Positions 51,717-61,013 of a stretch of 64,000 nucleotides of DNA are shown piece by piece. The DNA is from Nonomuraea jabiensis (GTDB taxonomy: Bacteria > Actinomycetota > Actinomycetes > Streptosporangiales > Streptosporangiaceae), in contig NZ_JACHMB010000001.1 of NCBI RefSeq assembly GCF_014204795.1, forward strand, positions 12,800,501 through 12,864,500. Direction: 5' to 3'. The position numbers and the translations under genes were made by a program. Within the stretch, counting starts at the first letter, position 1. Each line of letters starts with the position of its first letter. Below the pieces are notes generated by a model. It had not been told where the DNA came from, did not search any database, and saw nothing but the letters and a program-made list of their open reading frames with translations.

Positions 51717-53740
51717 ACGTCCCTCTCCACCCTGACGGCGCAGACCTTGAACTCCGGCATCCTCGATGCCGGATCAAGGGCCGGGTTGGTGAGCCGGTTG
51801 GCGCCCTCCCAGTGGAAGGGCATGAAAACGGTGTCGCGCCTGATGGTGTCGCTGATCCTCGCCACGGCCTTCCCCTCGCCTCTCCTGCTGCTGACGCGTA
51901 CGACGTCCCCGGGGGTGATGTCGAGCTGCTCGGCGAGGTCCGGGTGCAGCTCGACGAACGGCTCGGGGGCCGCCTGGACGAGCGGCGCGATCCTGCGCGT
52001 CTGGGCGCCGCTCTGGTAGTGGGCGAGCACCCGTCCGGTGCTCAGGTAGATCGGGTAGTCCTCGTCGGTCTCCTCGGCGGCGGGCCGGTGCTGGACGGGC
52101 ACGAACCTGGCGCGGCCGTCCGGGTGGGCGAAGGAGTCGAGGAACGGGCGCGGCGTGCCGGGGTGCCCCGGTTCGGGGCAGGGCCAGAAGACGCCCTTCT
52201 CGGCGGCGATGCGCTCGTAGGTGATGCCCGAGTAGTCGGCCGCCCCGCCCTTGCTCGCCCGGCGCAGCTCGTCGAAGATCTTGACCGGCTCGGTCTCCAG
52301 GTGGTGTCCGAGCCGCTCGGCGAGCCCGGCGAGCACGTCGAGGTCGCTCCTGACGCCCTCGGGCGGGGCCACGGCCCGGTTGCGGAGCAGGACGCGGCCT
52401 TCGAGGTTGGTCATGGTGCCGGTCTCCTCGGCCCACTGCGTGACCGGGAAGACCACGTCGGCCAGCGCCGCGGTCTCGGACATGACGAAGTCGCAGGTCA
52501 CCAGCAGGTCGAGGGAGGCGATGCGCTCGGCCACGTGCTCGGAGGCGGGCGCGGAGATCACGGGGTTGGAGCCGAACAGCAGCAGCGCCCGCGGCCCGCC
52601 GGGGGTGCCGAGGGCGTCGAGCAGCTCGTACGCCGACCGCCCCGGCCCCGGGAGGCTGTCGGCCGGGACGCCCCACACCCCCGCCACGTGCTCGCGGGCC
52701 GCCGGGTCGTCGATCTTGCGGTAGCCGGGGAGCTGGTCGGCCTTCTGCCCGTGCTCCCTGCCGCCCTGGCCGTTGCCCTGCCCGGTCACGCACCCGTACC
52801 CGGAGCCGTGCCGGCCGGGCAGGCCCAGCGCCAGCGCGAGGTTGATGAACGCGCTGACCGTGTCGGTGCCCTTGGCGTGCTGCTCGGCGCCGCGCCCGGT
52901 CAGGATGTAGGCGTTGCCCGCGGCGGCCAGCGCCCGGACCGCCTGCCGCATCCGGTAGACCGGCACCCCGGTGATCCGCTCGACCCGCTCCGGCCACCAG
53001 GCGGCCAGCGAGGTGCGGACCTCCTCGAAGCCGGTGGTCCTGGCCGCCACGTACGCCTCGTCCACGAGCTCGTCGGCGATGGCCAGGTGCAGCATCCCGA
53101 GCGCCAGGGCCAGGTCGGTGCCGGGCGTGGGCTGCAGGTGCAGCCAGGCCAGCTTGGCCGTCTGGGTGCGCCGCGGGTCGATGACGATCACCCGGGGGCC
53201 CGACAGGTGGCGCACGAACGGGGGCATGGTCTCGGCGACGTTCCCGCCGGCCAGCAGCACGACGTCGGCCTCGGCCAGGTCGGTGATGGGGAACGGCATG
53301 CCGCGGTCCATGCCGAACGCCTTGATCGAGGCGGCGGCGGCCGACGACATGCAGAAGCGGCCGTTGTAGTCGATCTGGCTGGTGCCCAGCGTGACCCTGG
53401 CGAACTTGCCGAGCGTGTAGGCCTTCTCGTTGGTGAGCCCGCCACCGCCGAACACGGCCACGCCGTCGGGGCCGTGTTCGGCGCGGATCGCGGACAGCCG
53501 CTCGGCCACGTAGTCGAGCGCGACCTCCCACTCCACGGGCTCGCCGTGCAGGAGCGGGGTGGTCAGGCGCTCGCCGTTGGTGAGCAGCTCGCCCGCCGTC
53601 CAGCCCTTCTGGCACAGCGCGCCGGAGGCGTTGGCAGGGATGTCGGTCCTGGGGCTGATGGCCAACCCCGGGCCGATCTCCATGCCGCACTGGAGTGCGC
53701 AGTAGGGGCAGTGTGTCTTGGTCACGTTAAACCCGGGCAT
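51713..53740 (-). CDS. nasA: Assimilatory nitrate reductase catalytic subunit
   Basis: A 675-aa molybdopterin oxidoreductase from ATG 53740. The N-terminal [4Fe-4S] ligands are Cys11, 14, 18 (CPYCALQC) and 43 (CQKGW); Cys130 in NGRFCMSSAAAA is the likely molybdenum ligand. The C-terminal bis-MGD domain (YLSTGRVLAHYQSGAQTRR) is intact. There is no Tat signal, so the enzyme is cytoplasmic and assimilatory. The start overlaps the end of narK by 14 bp and the stop overlaps the FAD subunit gene by 4 bp, which implies coupled translation. Confidence 0.94.
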   Translation of the reverse strand: MPGFNVTKTHCPYCALQCGMEIGPGLAISPRTDIPANASGALCQKGWTAGELLTNGERLTTPLLHGEPVEWEVALDYVAERLSAIRAEHGPDGVAVFGGGGLTNEKAYTLGKFARVTLGTSQIDYNGRFCMSSAAAASIKAFGMDRGMPFPITDLAEADVVLLAGGNVAETMPPFVRHLSGPRVIVIDPRRTQTAKLAWLHLQPTPGTDLALALGMLHLAIADELVDEAYVAARTTGFEEVRTSLAAWWPERVERITGVPVYRMRQAVRALAAAGNAYILTGRGAEQHAKGTDTVSAFINLALALGLPGRHGSGYGCVTGQGNGQGGREHGQKADQLPGYRKIDDPAAREHVAGVWGVPADSLPGPGRSAYELLDALGTPGGPRALLLFGSNPVISAPASEHVAERIASLDLLVTCDFVMSETAALADVVFPVTQWAEETGTMTNLEGRVLLRNRAVAPPEGVRSDLDVLAGLAERLGHHLETEPVKIFDELRRASKGGAADYSGITYERIAAEKGVFWPCPEPGHPGTPRPFLDSFAHPDGRARFVPVQHRPAAEETDEDYPIYLSTGRVLAHYQSGAQTRRIAPLVQAAPEPFVELHPDLAEQLDITPGDVVRVSSRRGEGKAVARISDTIRRDTVFMPFHWEGANRLTNPALDPASRMPEFKVCAVRVERDV

Positions 53741-55037
53741 AGGCGAGGCTCGCCACGACGGAGGCGCCGACCTTGCGGGTGTAGCACCACCAGGTCAGGG
53801 CGAAACAGGACACGTAGAAGGCTCCGAAGGCGAGGAAGGCGGGCGCCGGGGTCCCGGCCGCGGCGAACGACATCCCGAACGCCCGGTTGATGAGGAACCC
53901 GCCCAGCGCTCCGACCGCCGAGATGATGCCGATGGCGGCCGACGCCTGGCGCTTGCCGTACAGCAGGGACTCCTCGCCCTCGCCGCGCTCGGCGATGGCC
54001 TTGGCCTGGAAGATGGCCGGGATCATGCGGTACGTGGAGCCGTTCCCGATGCCGGCGGTGATGAAGAGAAGCTGGAAGGCCAGGAAGAACATCCAGAAGT
54101 TGCCGGAGGTGCTGGCCAGCCAGACCAGCAGCACGCCGACGCCCATCCCGGCGAAGTTCCACAGCGTGACGGGGGCGCCGCCGAGCCTGTCGGCCAGCCA
54201 GCCGCCCACCGGCCTGATCAGCGAGCCCAGCAGCGGCCCGACGAACGCCACCACGGCGAAGGGCGCCTCGGGGAAGAGGCTCTTGCTGAGCAGCGGGAAG
54301 GCCGTGGAGTAGCCGATGAACGAGCCGAAGGTCCCGATGTACAGGAACGACATGATCCAGGTCTGGGCCTTGCCCGCCACCGCGAGCTGCTCGCGCGGGT
54401 TGGCCCTGGCGCTGGTGAGGTTGTCCATGAAGAAGAAGGCGCAGGCGCCGGCCACGACGATGAACGGGATCCAGAACCAGCCTGCCGCGGCCAGCCCGAA
54501 CGCGCCGATCACCAGCGGCATGACGAGCTGGACCGAGCTGACGCCGATGTTGCCGCCCGCGGCGTTCAGCCCCAGGGCGACGCCCTGCTTGTGGCGGGGG
54601 TAGAAGTAGGTGATGTTGGCCATGCTGGAGGCGAAGTTCCCCCCGCCGACCCCGGCCAGCGCCGCGATCACCAGGAACAGCCAGTAGGGCGTGTCCGGGT
54701 TGCCGACCGCCACGCCGAGCAGCACCGCCGGGATGAGCAGCAGCGCCGCGCTCACCACGGTGAAGTTGCGCCCGCCGAACTTGGCCGGGCCGAACGTGTA
54801 GGGCACGCGCAGCGCCGAGCCGACCAGGTTGGGCAGCGCGACCAGCCAGAAGAGCTGGTCCGTGGAGAACTTGTAGACCCCCATCTTGGTGGCCACGATG
54901 CTCCACAGCGTCCACACGGTGAAGCCGAGATGCTCGGCGACGATCGAGAAGATCAGGTTGCGCCGTGCGACGCGCTTTCCTGAACTCTCCCAGAAAGCTG
55001 GGTCATCGGGGTGCCACTCGGCGATCCAGCGCGCCAT
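53727..55037 (-). CDS. narK: Nitrate/nitrite transporter (NarK/NasA-type MFS)
   Basis: A 436-aa protein from ATG 55037, with AGGAG upstream. Twelve hydrophobic segments are visible. Family marks include the N-terminal EHLGFTVWTLWS, the nitrate signature GVGGGNFASSMANITYFYP and its second copy in GIGNGSTYRMIPAIF. It imports nitrate for the reductase encoded directly downstream. It is the first gene of the operon; the GlnR-like site lies about 90-110 bp before its start. Confidence 0.95.
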   Translation of the reverse strand: MARWIAEWHPDDPAFWESSGKRVARRNLIFSIVAEHLGFTVWTLWSIVATKMGVYKFSTDQLFWLVALPNLVGSALRVPYTFGPAKFGGRNFTVVSAALLLIPAVLLGVAVGNPDTPYWLFLVIAALAGVGGGNFASSMANITYFYPRHKQGVALGLNAAGGNIGVSSVQLVMPLVIGAFGLAAAGWFWIPFIVVAGACAFFFMDNLTSARANPREQLAVAGKAQTWIMSFLYIGTFGSFIGYSTAFPLLSKSLFPEAPFAVVAFVGPLLGSLIRPVGGWLADRLGGAPVTLWNFAGMGVGVLLVWLASTSGNFWMFFLAFQLLFITAGIGNGSTYRMIPAIFQAKAIAERGEGEESLLYGKRQASAAIGIISAVGALGGFLINRAFGMSFAAAGTPAPAFLAFGAFYVSCFALTWWCYTRKVGASVVASLAYARV

Positions 55038-55124
55038 CGACTTTCTCCTACGTTCGGCGTCCGGGGGGAACTCCAAAGTAGGAAGCGCGCGTTACGCACT
55101 TTGACAATCCGTGGCTGTGCGTTC

Positions 55125-55149
55125 GTTACGTGTGATTCACCGGCGTAAC
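55125..55149 (-). promoter_or_regulatory. GlnR-like binding site upstream of narK
   Basis: Read on the minus strand the sequence is GTTAC-n6-GAATC, one base off the actinobacterial GlnR consensus gTnAC-n6-GaAAC; on the plus strand GTTAC-n6-TTCAC also fits. It lies within the 207-bp divergent region between narK and the GNAT gene. Nitrogen-dependent activation of the operon by GlnR is expected from related bacteria but not shown. Confidence 0.5.
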
Positions 55150-55244
55150 AAGCCCCGCACATGCGTCACGTAGGAAACATGCTCGTAATACGGCCTGCTG
55201 ATCAGGCGTAATGTTCTGCGTAGCTTGTCACGATACGTGAGCGA

Positions 55245-55721
55245 TCAGCCCTGGCGGCCGGCCAGGCGCCGCAGCGGCTCGCCGGTCAGCCGGTACTTCA
55301 GCCACTCGTCCTGGCGCACCGCGCCGAGCTTGTCGTAGAAGGCGATGCTGGGCTCGTTCCAGTCGAGCACCACCCATTCGAAGCGCTGGTAGCCGCGCTC
55401 GGCGCAGATCCCGGCCAGCTCCTTCATGAGCGCGATCCCGTGGCCGCCGCCCCGGTGCTGGGGGCGTACGTACAGGTCCTCCATGTAGATGCCGTGCACG
55501 CCCCGCCACGTCGAGAACGTCAGGAACCACAGCGTGAAGCCGGCCACCTCGCCGTCGTGCTCGGCGATGTGGACGAACGCGGCCGGGTGGTCGGCGAAGA
55601 GCGCGGTGTGCAGCTGCTCCTCGGTGACCGTCGCCTCGTGCGCGGCCTTCTCGTACTCGGCGAGCTCACGGATCATGTTGGCGATTTCGGGCACGTCGGC
55701 GGGTGTCGCGGGGCGAATCAT
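55245..55721 (-). CDS. GNAT family N-acetyltransferase
   Basis: A 158-aa protein from ATG 55721. It has the GNAT core with the acetyl-CoA loop VRPQHRGGGHGIALMK and, before it, GIYMEDLYV. The opening IRPATPADVPEIANMIRELAEYEK and the ending NEPSIAFYDKLGAVRQDEW resemble the diamine (spermidine/spermine-like) acetyltransferase SSAT group. Substrate not certain. Located between the nitrate operon promoter and a divergent TPR gene. Confidence 0.92.
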   Translation of the reverse strand: MIRPATPADVPEIANMIRELAEYEKAAHEATVTEEQLHTALFADHPAAFVHIAEHDGEVAGFTLWFLTFSTWRGVHGIYMEDLYVRPQHRGGGHGIALMKELAGICAERGYQRFEWVVLDWNEPSIAFYDKLGAVRQDEWLKYRLTGEPLRRLAGRQG

Positions 55722-55846
55722 GGCAACCAGGGTATGGCCCCTGCCCGATTGACCCGCCCAGTGTGTCGAACGGCGCAGTTCTCAGAACGGTATTCGGGGA
55801 CCGTGGCAGACGCTCAGTCAAGGTATCGGACAGGGGAGCGGAACCG

Positions 55847-57760
55847 ATGGGCGTTGCACGGCGACCGGGGGTACTCCTGCCCTCGTGCCCCGATCTCAAG
55901 CTGGCACTGGTGCTGGGCGAGCGGGCGCTGTTCGTCAACGGCGACCTGCAGACCGCACGGCGCTGGTTCGACTCGGCGTACCGGCTGGCCGAGCTCTGCG
56001 GCGACCCGCCGTCGCTCGCGCGGGCGGCCCTGGGCCTGGGCGGGATCTGGGTGCACGAGCACAGGACATGCGCGGAGTCGGAGATGGTACGCGCCCGCCA
56101 GCGGCACGCGCTGTCCCTGATCGACCCCCGCTCGTCGACGGCCCTGCGGCTGCGCGTGCGGTTGCGGGGCGAGGAGGACTACCGCGCGGGCCGGCACGCC
56201 ACGATCATGGAGCTGCTGGCCGAGACCAGGGGCTCCGGCGACGGGCCGGCGCTGGCCGAGGCGCTGAGCCTGGCGCACCACTGCCTGCTCGGCCCCGGGC
56301 ACGCGGCGCTGCGGCTGGAGCTGGCGAACGAGCTGATCGGCCGGGCCGCCGGCACCGAGCGCAGGGGCGACCTGCTGATGGGCCTGCTGTGGCGGACGGT
56401 CGACCTCTACCTGGCCGCCGACCCGCACGCCGAGCGCGGCCTGGAGGAGCTGCGCGGCCTGCTGGCCGGCCACGACCACCTCGCGGTCGGGTACGTGGTC
56501 GAGGCGATCGAGGTCATGCTGACCATCCGCGCGGGCCGTTTCGCCGAGGCCGAGAAGCGGGCCGGCGAGTGCTTCGAGCGCGGCGTGGCGGCCGGCGACA
56601 TGGACGCGACCGGCTGGTACGGCGGCCAGCTCGGCGCCATCCGCTGGTTCCAGGGCCGGGCCGCCGAGCTGCTGCCCGTGCTGTCGGACCTGGTCAGCTC
56701 GCCCACGCTGAGCCCGATCGACAACTCCTACCTGGCGGGCCTGGCGCTGGCCGCGGCCGTCGCCGGCGACCGGCGCGCGGCGGCCGGGCACCTGGCCAGG
56801 CTGCGCGTGGAGGAGATGCCGGCGTCGAGCACCTGGCTGGTCTCGATGTACTGCGTCGTGGAGACCGCCCACCTGCTGCGGGACCCGGACACGGCCGCCC
56901 GCGCGTACGCGCTGCTGCGCCCGTTCGCGGACCTGCCGGTGGTCGCCAGCCTGGGCGTGGCCTGCTTCGGCTCCGTGCACCACTCGCTGGGCATGGCCGC
57001 GCTCACCACCGGGGACCTGTCCACGGCGGTGGAGCACCTGCGGGCGGCCGTGCGGGGGAACTTCGCTCTGGGGCACTGGCCGGCCGCCGCGCTGTCGAGG
57101 TGGCGGCTGGGGCAGGCGCTGGCGCTGCGCGACGGGACGCGGGACCAGGCGGCCGACCGGGAGCAGGCCGCCGCCGCGCGGGAGGCCAGGGAGCTGGGCA
57201 TGGTGCTGCCGTCCGTGGCCGGGCGCTCGTCCGCGGGGCAGGACGGCTGCCGCCTGCGCAGGCACGGGCGGCACTGGCAGGTCGAGCTGGGCGGGCGGCT
57301 CGCGCTCGTCGACCACAGCGTCGGGATGGGGCACCTGGCCACGCTGGTCGCCAATCCGGGCCGGGAGATCCTCGCCGCCGACCTGGCCGCGGGGTCGTGG
57401 ACGCGCGAGCCCGAGGGCGGGTCGGCCCAGCCGGTGCTGGACGAGCAGGCCAGGGACACCTACCGGCAGCGGCTGGGCCAGCTGGAGGCGGAGATCGACG
57501 AGCTGGAGTCGATGAACGACCTGGAGCGGGCGGCGGGGCTGCGGCTCGAGCGCGAGTGGCTGGTGGCGGAGCTGGCGGCGGCGACGGGCATCGGCGGGCG
57601 GGCGCGGCCGTTCACGGGGAGCGAGGAGCGGGCCAGGATCGCCGTCGGCAAGGCGATCAGGCGGGCGCTGGCGCGCATCTCGGCGGTGGACCCGGCGATC
57701 GGGGAGGAACTGCGCGCCACGGTGCAGACGGGGCTGCGCTGCTGCTACCGGCCCCGGTAG
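55847..57760 (+). CDS. TPR-repeat protein with conserved C-terminal domain, unknown function
   Basis: A 637-aa protein from ATG 55847, with GGGGAG upstream. About residues 20-450 are helical TPR-like repeats (GERALFVNGDLQTARRWFDS is one). The C-terminal 170 residues hold a separate domain: VELGGRLALVDHSVGMGHLA, TLVANPGREI, a coiled coil RQRLGQLEAEIDELESMNDL, and IAVGKAIRRALARISAVDP. This last domain resembles the C-terminus of some large actinobacterial TPR/AAA regulators. There is no HTH or ATPase domain. Probably a protein-interaction scaffold. Confidence 0.75.
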   Translation: MGVARRPGVLLPSCPDLKLALVLGERALFVNGDLQTARRWFDSAYRLAELCGDPPSLARAALGLGGIWVHEHRTCAESEMVRARQRHALSLIDPRSSTALRLRVRLRGEEDYRAGRHATIMELLAETRGSGDGPALAEALSLAHHCLLGPGHAALRLELANELIGRAAGTERRGDLLMGLLWRTVDLYLAADPHAERGLEELRGLLAGHDHLAVGYVVEAIEVMLTIRAGRFAEAEKRAGECFERGVAAGDMDATGWYGGQLGAIRWFQGRAAELLPVLSDLVSSPTLSPIDNSYLAGLALAAAVAGDRRAAAGHLARLRVEEMPASSTWLVSMYCVVETAHLLRDPDTAARAYALLRPFADLPVVASLGVACFGSVHHSLGMAALTTGDLSTAVEHLRAAVRGNFALGHWPAAALSRWRLGQALALRDGTRDQAADREQAAAAREARELGMVLPSVAGRSSAGQDGCRLRRHGRHWQVELGGRLALVDHSVGMGHLATLVANPGREILAADLAAGSWTREPEGGSAQPVLDEQARDTYRQRLGQLEAEIDELESMNDLERAAGLRLEREWLVAELAAATGIGGRARPFTGSEERARIAVGKAIRRALARISAVDPAIGEELRATVQTGLRCCYRPR

Positions 57761-57797
57761 GGGCCGGGGTGTGGTTTCCATCCGGGAGACTGTTCCC

Positions 57798-58775
57798 ATG
57801 GAACAACGCACGTTGGGACGGACAGGACGTCAGGTGGGCACGGTCGGCCTCGGCGCATGGCAGCTCGGCGCCGACTGGGGCCAGGTGACGGAGGACGAGG
57901 CGTTCGCCACCCTGGGGGCCGCCGTGGACGCCGGCGTCACCTTCATCGACACGGCCGACGTCTACGGCGACGGCCGGAGCGAGCAGATCGTCGGCCGCTT
58001 CGCCAAGGGGCGGCCGGAGCTGACCGTGGCCACCAAGATGGGCCGCCGGCTGGAGCAGATCCCCGCCAACTACGTGATGCCCAACTTCCGGGCCTGGAAC
58101 GAGCGCTCGCGCCAGAACCTCGGCGTGGACACCCTCGACCTGGTCCAGCTCCACTGCCCGCCGACCCCGGTGTACTCGACGGACGCCGTGTTCGACGCCC
58201 TGGACACGCTGGTGGCCGAGCAGAAGATCGCCGCGTACGGGGTCAGCGTGGAGACGTGCGAGGAGGCGCTGACGGCGATCGCGCGGCCGGGGGTGGCGTC
58301 CGTGCAGATCATCCTCAACGCGTTCCGGCTCAAGCCGCTGGAGCGGGTGCTGCCCGCCGCCCGGGCCGCCGGGGTGGGCATCATCGCCCGGGTCCCGCTG
58401 GCCAGCGGCCTGCTGTCCGGCCGGTACGACGAGCACACGACCTTCGGCGCGGACGACCACCGCACCTACAACCGGCAGGGGGAGGCGTTCGACGTCGGCG
58501 AGACCTTCTCGGGCGTGGACTTCCGCACGGGCCTGGAGGCGGTCCGCCGCCTGGCTCCCGTGGTGCCGGAGGGCCTGACGATGGCCCAGTTCGCGCTCCG
58601 CTGGATCCTCGACCAGCCCGGCGTCTCGGTGGTGATCCCCGGCGCCCGCAACGCGTCCCAGGCCACCGCGAACGCGGCCGCCGCGTCGGCCGCGCCGCTC
58701 CCGCCGGCCACGCTGGAAGCGGTCGAGGCCGTCTACGACGACCTGATCCGGCCGCAGGTCCACGACCGCTGGTAG
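57798..58775 (+). CDS. Aldo/keto reductase
   Basis: A 325-aa TIM-barrel protein from ATG 57798, preceded by GGGAG. The catalytic tetrad is visible as Asp51 and Tyr56 in FIDTADVYGDG, Lys80 in ATKMG and His119 in QLHCPP; the NADPH-binding region VVIPGARNASQATANA is near the C-terminus. It reduces an aldehyde or ketone. It lies 37 bp after the TPR gene and might share its transcript. Physiological substrate unknown. Confidence 0.93.
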   Translation: MEQRTLGRTGRQVGTVGLGAWQLGADWGQVTEDEAFATLGAAVDAGVTFIDTADVYGDGRSEQIVGRFAKGRPELTVATKMGRRLEQIPANYVMPNFRAWNERSRQNLGVDTLDLVQLHCPPTPVYSTDAVFDALDTLVAEQKIAAYGVSVETCEEALTAIARPGVASVQIILNAFRLKPLERVLPAARAAGVGIIARVPLASGLLSGRYDEHTTFGADDHRTYNRQGEAFDVGETFSGVDFRTGLEAVRRLAPVVPEGLTMAQFALRWILDQPGVSVVIPGARNASQATANAAAASAAPLPPATLEAVEAVYDDLIRPQVHDRW

Positions 58776-58920
58776 CCGCCCCCTCGTCCCCGCCGGTGGG
58801 TCGAGACCCGAGGATGGCCTGCCCGGGGCGGTGACAGCCCTGTGGCGGCGGGGTGAGGCACGCGTGGCGGGGACGGCCGGCGGACCATGATTGTCGGTGG
58901 CGGCGCGTAGCGTCGCGGCT

Positions 58921-59652
58921 GTGAATCGTACCGACCGGCTCTACGCGCTCGTCGAAGACCTGCGCGCCATCGCGCCCCGCTGCCGCTCCGCCCGCGAGCT
59001 GGCCAAGCGGTTCGAGGTGAGCGTGCGCACGATCGAGCGCGACATCACCGCCCTGCAGGAGTCAGGGGTGCCGATCTACGCCGAGCCGGGCCGCAAGGGC
59101 GGTTACGCGATCGACAAGAAGATGTCCCTGCCCCCGCTCAACTTCACCCCGGCCGAGGCGGTGGCCATCGCGGTGGCGCTCAGCCAGGCCGGCGACCAGC
59201 CGTTCGGCCGGCAGGCCCGCAGCGCGTTACGCAAGGTCGTGTCCGCGATGCCGGGCTCCGAGGGCGACCTGGCCAGGGAGCTGGCGCGGCGCGTGCAGCT
59301 CGTCCACCACCGGCCGGAGCCCGGCTCCCCCGAGATCCAGCCGCTCGGGGCCGAGGGCATCTCCCGGGCCATCGAGGAGGCGCTGCTGCGGCGGCGCGTG
59401 CTCCGGCTCGAGTACGCCGACGCCAAGGGCGCGCTGACCTCGCGGGACGTCGAGCCGGGGGTGTTCCTGGGCGGGCGGGGCGGGTTCTGGTATCTCGTGG
59501 CCTGGTGCCGGTTACGCGATGACGTGCGGGTCTTCCGGCTCGATCGCATCGCCGCCGCCACCGTGACCGCCGAGCGCAGCCCCGACCGGCCGCTCGAAGG
59601 CTTCGCCGCCGACGTGCCCAACATGATCGTGGACGCCGCCGTGCTCGATTAG
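58921..59652 (+). CDS. YafY/DeoR-type regulator with WYL domain
   Basis: A 243-aa protein, probably from GTG 58921. The N-terminal winged helix has CRSARELAKRFEVSVRTIERDI and ALQESGVPIYAEPGRKGGYAID; the WYL domain reads FWYLVAWCRLRDDVRVFRLDRI. WYL domains bind small or nucleic-acid ligands. The VOC-protein gene follows 86 bp downstream on the same strand, a pairing often seen with YafY regulators, so it is the likely target. Confidence 0.9.
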   Translation: MNRTDRLYALVEDLRAIAPRCRSARELAKRFEVSVRTIERDITALQESGVPIYAEPGRKGGYAIDKKMSLPPLNFTPAEAVAIAVALSQAGDQPFGRQARSALRKVVSAMPGSEGDLARELARRVQLVHHRPEPGSPEIQPLGAEGISRAIEEALLRRRVLRLEYADAKGALTSRDVEPGVFLGGRGGFWYLVAWCRLRDDVRVFRLDRIAAATVTAERSPDRPLEGFAADVPNMIVDAAVLD

Positions 59653-59738
59653 TCAATCGAAAACACCGACATAGGGTTGTCGCTCCAGCGTTAGATCGTT
59701 GATTTGTTCGAGAAAGGTTCAGTGACGAGGAGACGACG

Positions 59739-60095
59739 ATGGACAACACCGTGACCTGGTTCGAGATCGCGACCGACGATCCCGAAGGCGCCCAGGCGTT
59801 CTACGGGGGGTTGTTCGGCTGGACGTTCAGCGCCGGCGAGGGGCCGATCGACTACCGGATGATCGGCTACCCGGGTGGCGAGCAGCCCGGGGGCGGGCTG
59901 TTCAACACCAAGGGCGAGTTCCCGGCGCACGCGATCTTCCATGTGCAGGTGGCCGACGTGGAGGCGGCCTGCGCCAAGAGCGAGTCGCTGGGCGGCAAGG
60001 TGATCATGAAGGTGATCGACGACGGCGCCGGCACCGACTTCGCCTACCTGCGTGACACGTCCGGGAGCGTCTTCGGGATCTTCCACCGCAGGTGA
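59739..60095 (+). CDS. VOC (glyoxalase/bleomycin-resistance) superfamily protein
   Basis: A 118-aa single-module VOC protein from ATG 59739, with GAGGAG upstream. It opens VTWFEIATDDPEGAQAFYGGLFGWTF and ends DTSGSVFGIFHRR. The usual metal-ligand positions are only partly occupied, as in the actinobacterial CFP30B-like group, so catalytic activity is uncertain. Probably regulated by the WYL protein encoded upstream. Confidence 0.9.
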   Translation: MDNTVTWFEIATDDPEGAQAFYGGLFGWTFSAGEGPIDYRMIGYPGGEQPGGGLFNTKGEFPAHAIFHVQVADVEAACAKSESLGGKVIMKVIDDGAGTDFAYLRDTSGSVFGIFHRR

Positions 60096-60210
60096 CGCCA
60101 TGAAAGCTTCCCCTCACAGGTGAATCACCCGTTCGAGGGCCGGGGAGAACGCCTTCCCCGCTGTCCCCCGGGATCCGGACGGGCCGCTTCCGAGGAGCGG
60201 TTCACCCCGT

Positions 60211-60255
60211 GCCCTGGGCACGCCGCCGATCGCCGAGCGGCGGCGCGTCCAGGGC
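60211..60255. terminator. Bidirectional terminator hairpin
   Basis: A two-part stem: GCCCTGG (60211-60217) with CCAGGGC (60249-60255), and CGCCGCCG (60221-60228) with CGGCGGCG (60238-60245), separated by a 3x3 internal loop. It lies between convergent VOC and DinB-family genes. Confidence 0.75.
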
Positions 60256-60268
60256 CCATTCCCCCGCG

Positions 60269-61003
60269 TCAGAAGGCGGCCTTGGACAGCCAGCGCTTGA
60301 GGAGGTCCGCGTCGCCGTACACGGTCAGCGCCTCGGGCGAGCGCCGGCCGTAGAGCATGAGCAGCAGGTCCTGGGCCGTCCCCTGGACGGCGCAGTCGCC
60401 CTTGGTGTGTCCGCGCGCCCACTCGACCGTCCCGGCCGGGCCCTGGGTGATGGTCCACTCGCCGTCGGCGTCGGTGGCGTGGAGGTGGATCGTGGCCCCC
60501 TCCGCCTCGAGCTCCGCCAGCGACCGGGTCACCCAGGCCGCGTACGGCAGGTTGTGCAGAAACTCCTCGATGCCGTCGATCGCGACCTCGGCCGGGACGA
60601 CCGGGTCGATGCCGAGCGCGAGCTCCGCGTCGACCCGGTGGATCACCAGCTCGAAGAGCATCCGGCGGGGCCACCACGACGCCCGCCGGTCCGGGCCCCA
60701 CGTCCACACCGCCAGCGAGGGGTCGGTGTGGCGGAGCGTGTCGAGCAGTTCGGCCGCCCCGGCGCTCAGCCAGGCCGCGTCGCCGCTCTGGCCCTCGGCC
60801 AGCCCGCTGGGCACCTGGCGCGACCAGATCCGCTCCTGGACCCGGTCGCGCAGCACGTGCGCGGCCCACCGGTGCGTCTGGCCGACGTGCGTGATCAGCT
60901 CGGCCAGCGTCCATCCCGGGCACGTGGGCACCGGGACGGACAGATCCGTGGCCAGGGCCGCCAGGCGGGCGGCCTCGGCTTCGATGAGCGATTCGTATGT
61001 CAC
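60269..61003 (-). CDS. Maleylpyruvate isomerase/mycothiol-dependent (DinB-fold) enzyme
   Basis: A 244-aa protein, probably from GTG 61003 (GTG 61012 also possible). The MDMPI N-terminal helix bundle shows VPTCPGWTLAELITHVGQTHRWAAHVL and MLFELVIHRVDAELAL, with the His residues expected to bind a metal for thiol activation. The C-terminal part is the small alpha/beta domain found in many actinobacterial members (GTAQDLLLMLYGR). It may conjugate or isomerise a substrate with mycothiol. It lies 10 bp after the lipoprotein peptidase gene and is probably cotranscribed. Confidence 0.88.
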   Translation of the reverse strand: MTYESLIEAEAARLAALATDLSVPVPTCPGWTLAELITHVGQTHRWAAHVLRDRVQERIWSRQVPSGLAEGQSGDAAWLSAGAAELLDTLRHTDPSLAVWTWGPDRRASWWPRRMLFELVIHRVDAELALGIDPVVPAEVAIDGIEEFLHNLPYAAWVTRSLAELEAEGATIHLHATDADGEWTITQGPAGTVEWARGHTKGDCAVQGTAQDLLLMLYGRRSPEALTVYGDADLLKRWLSKAAF

Positions 61004-61013
61004 AGGCCCCACC

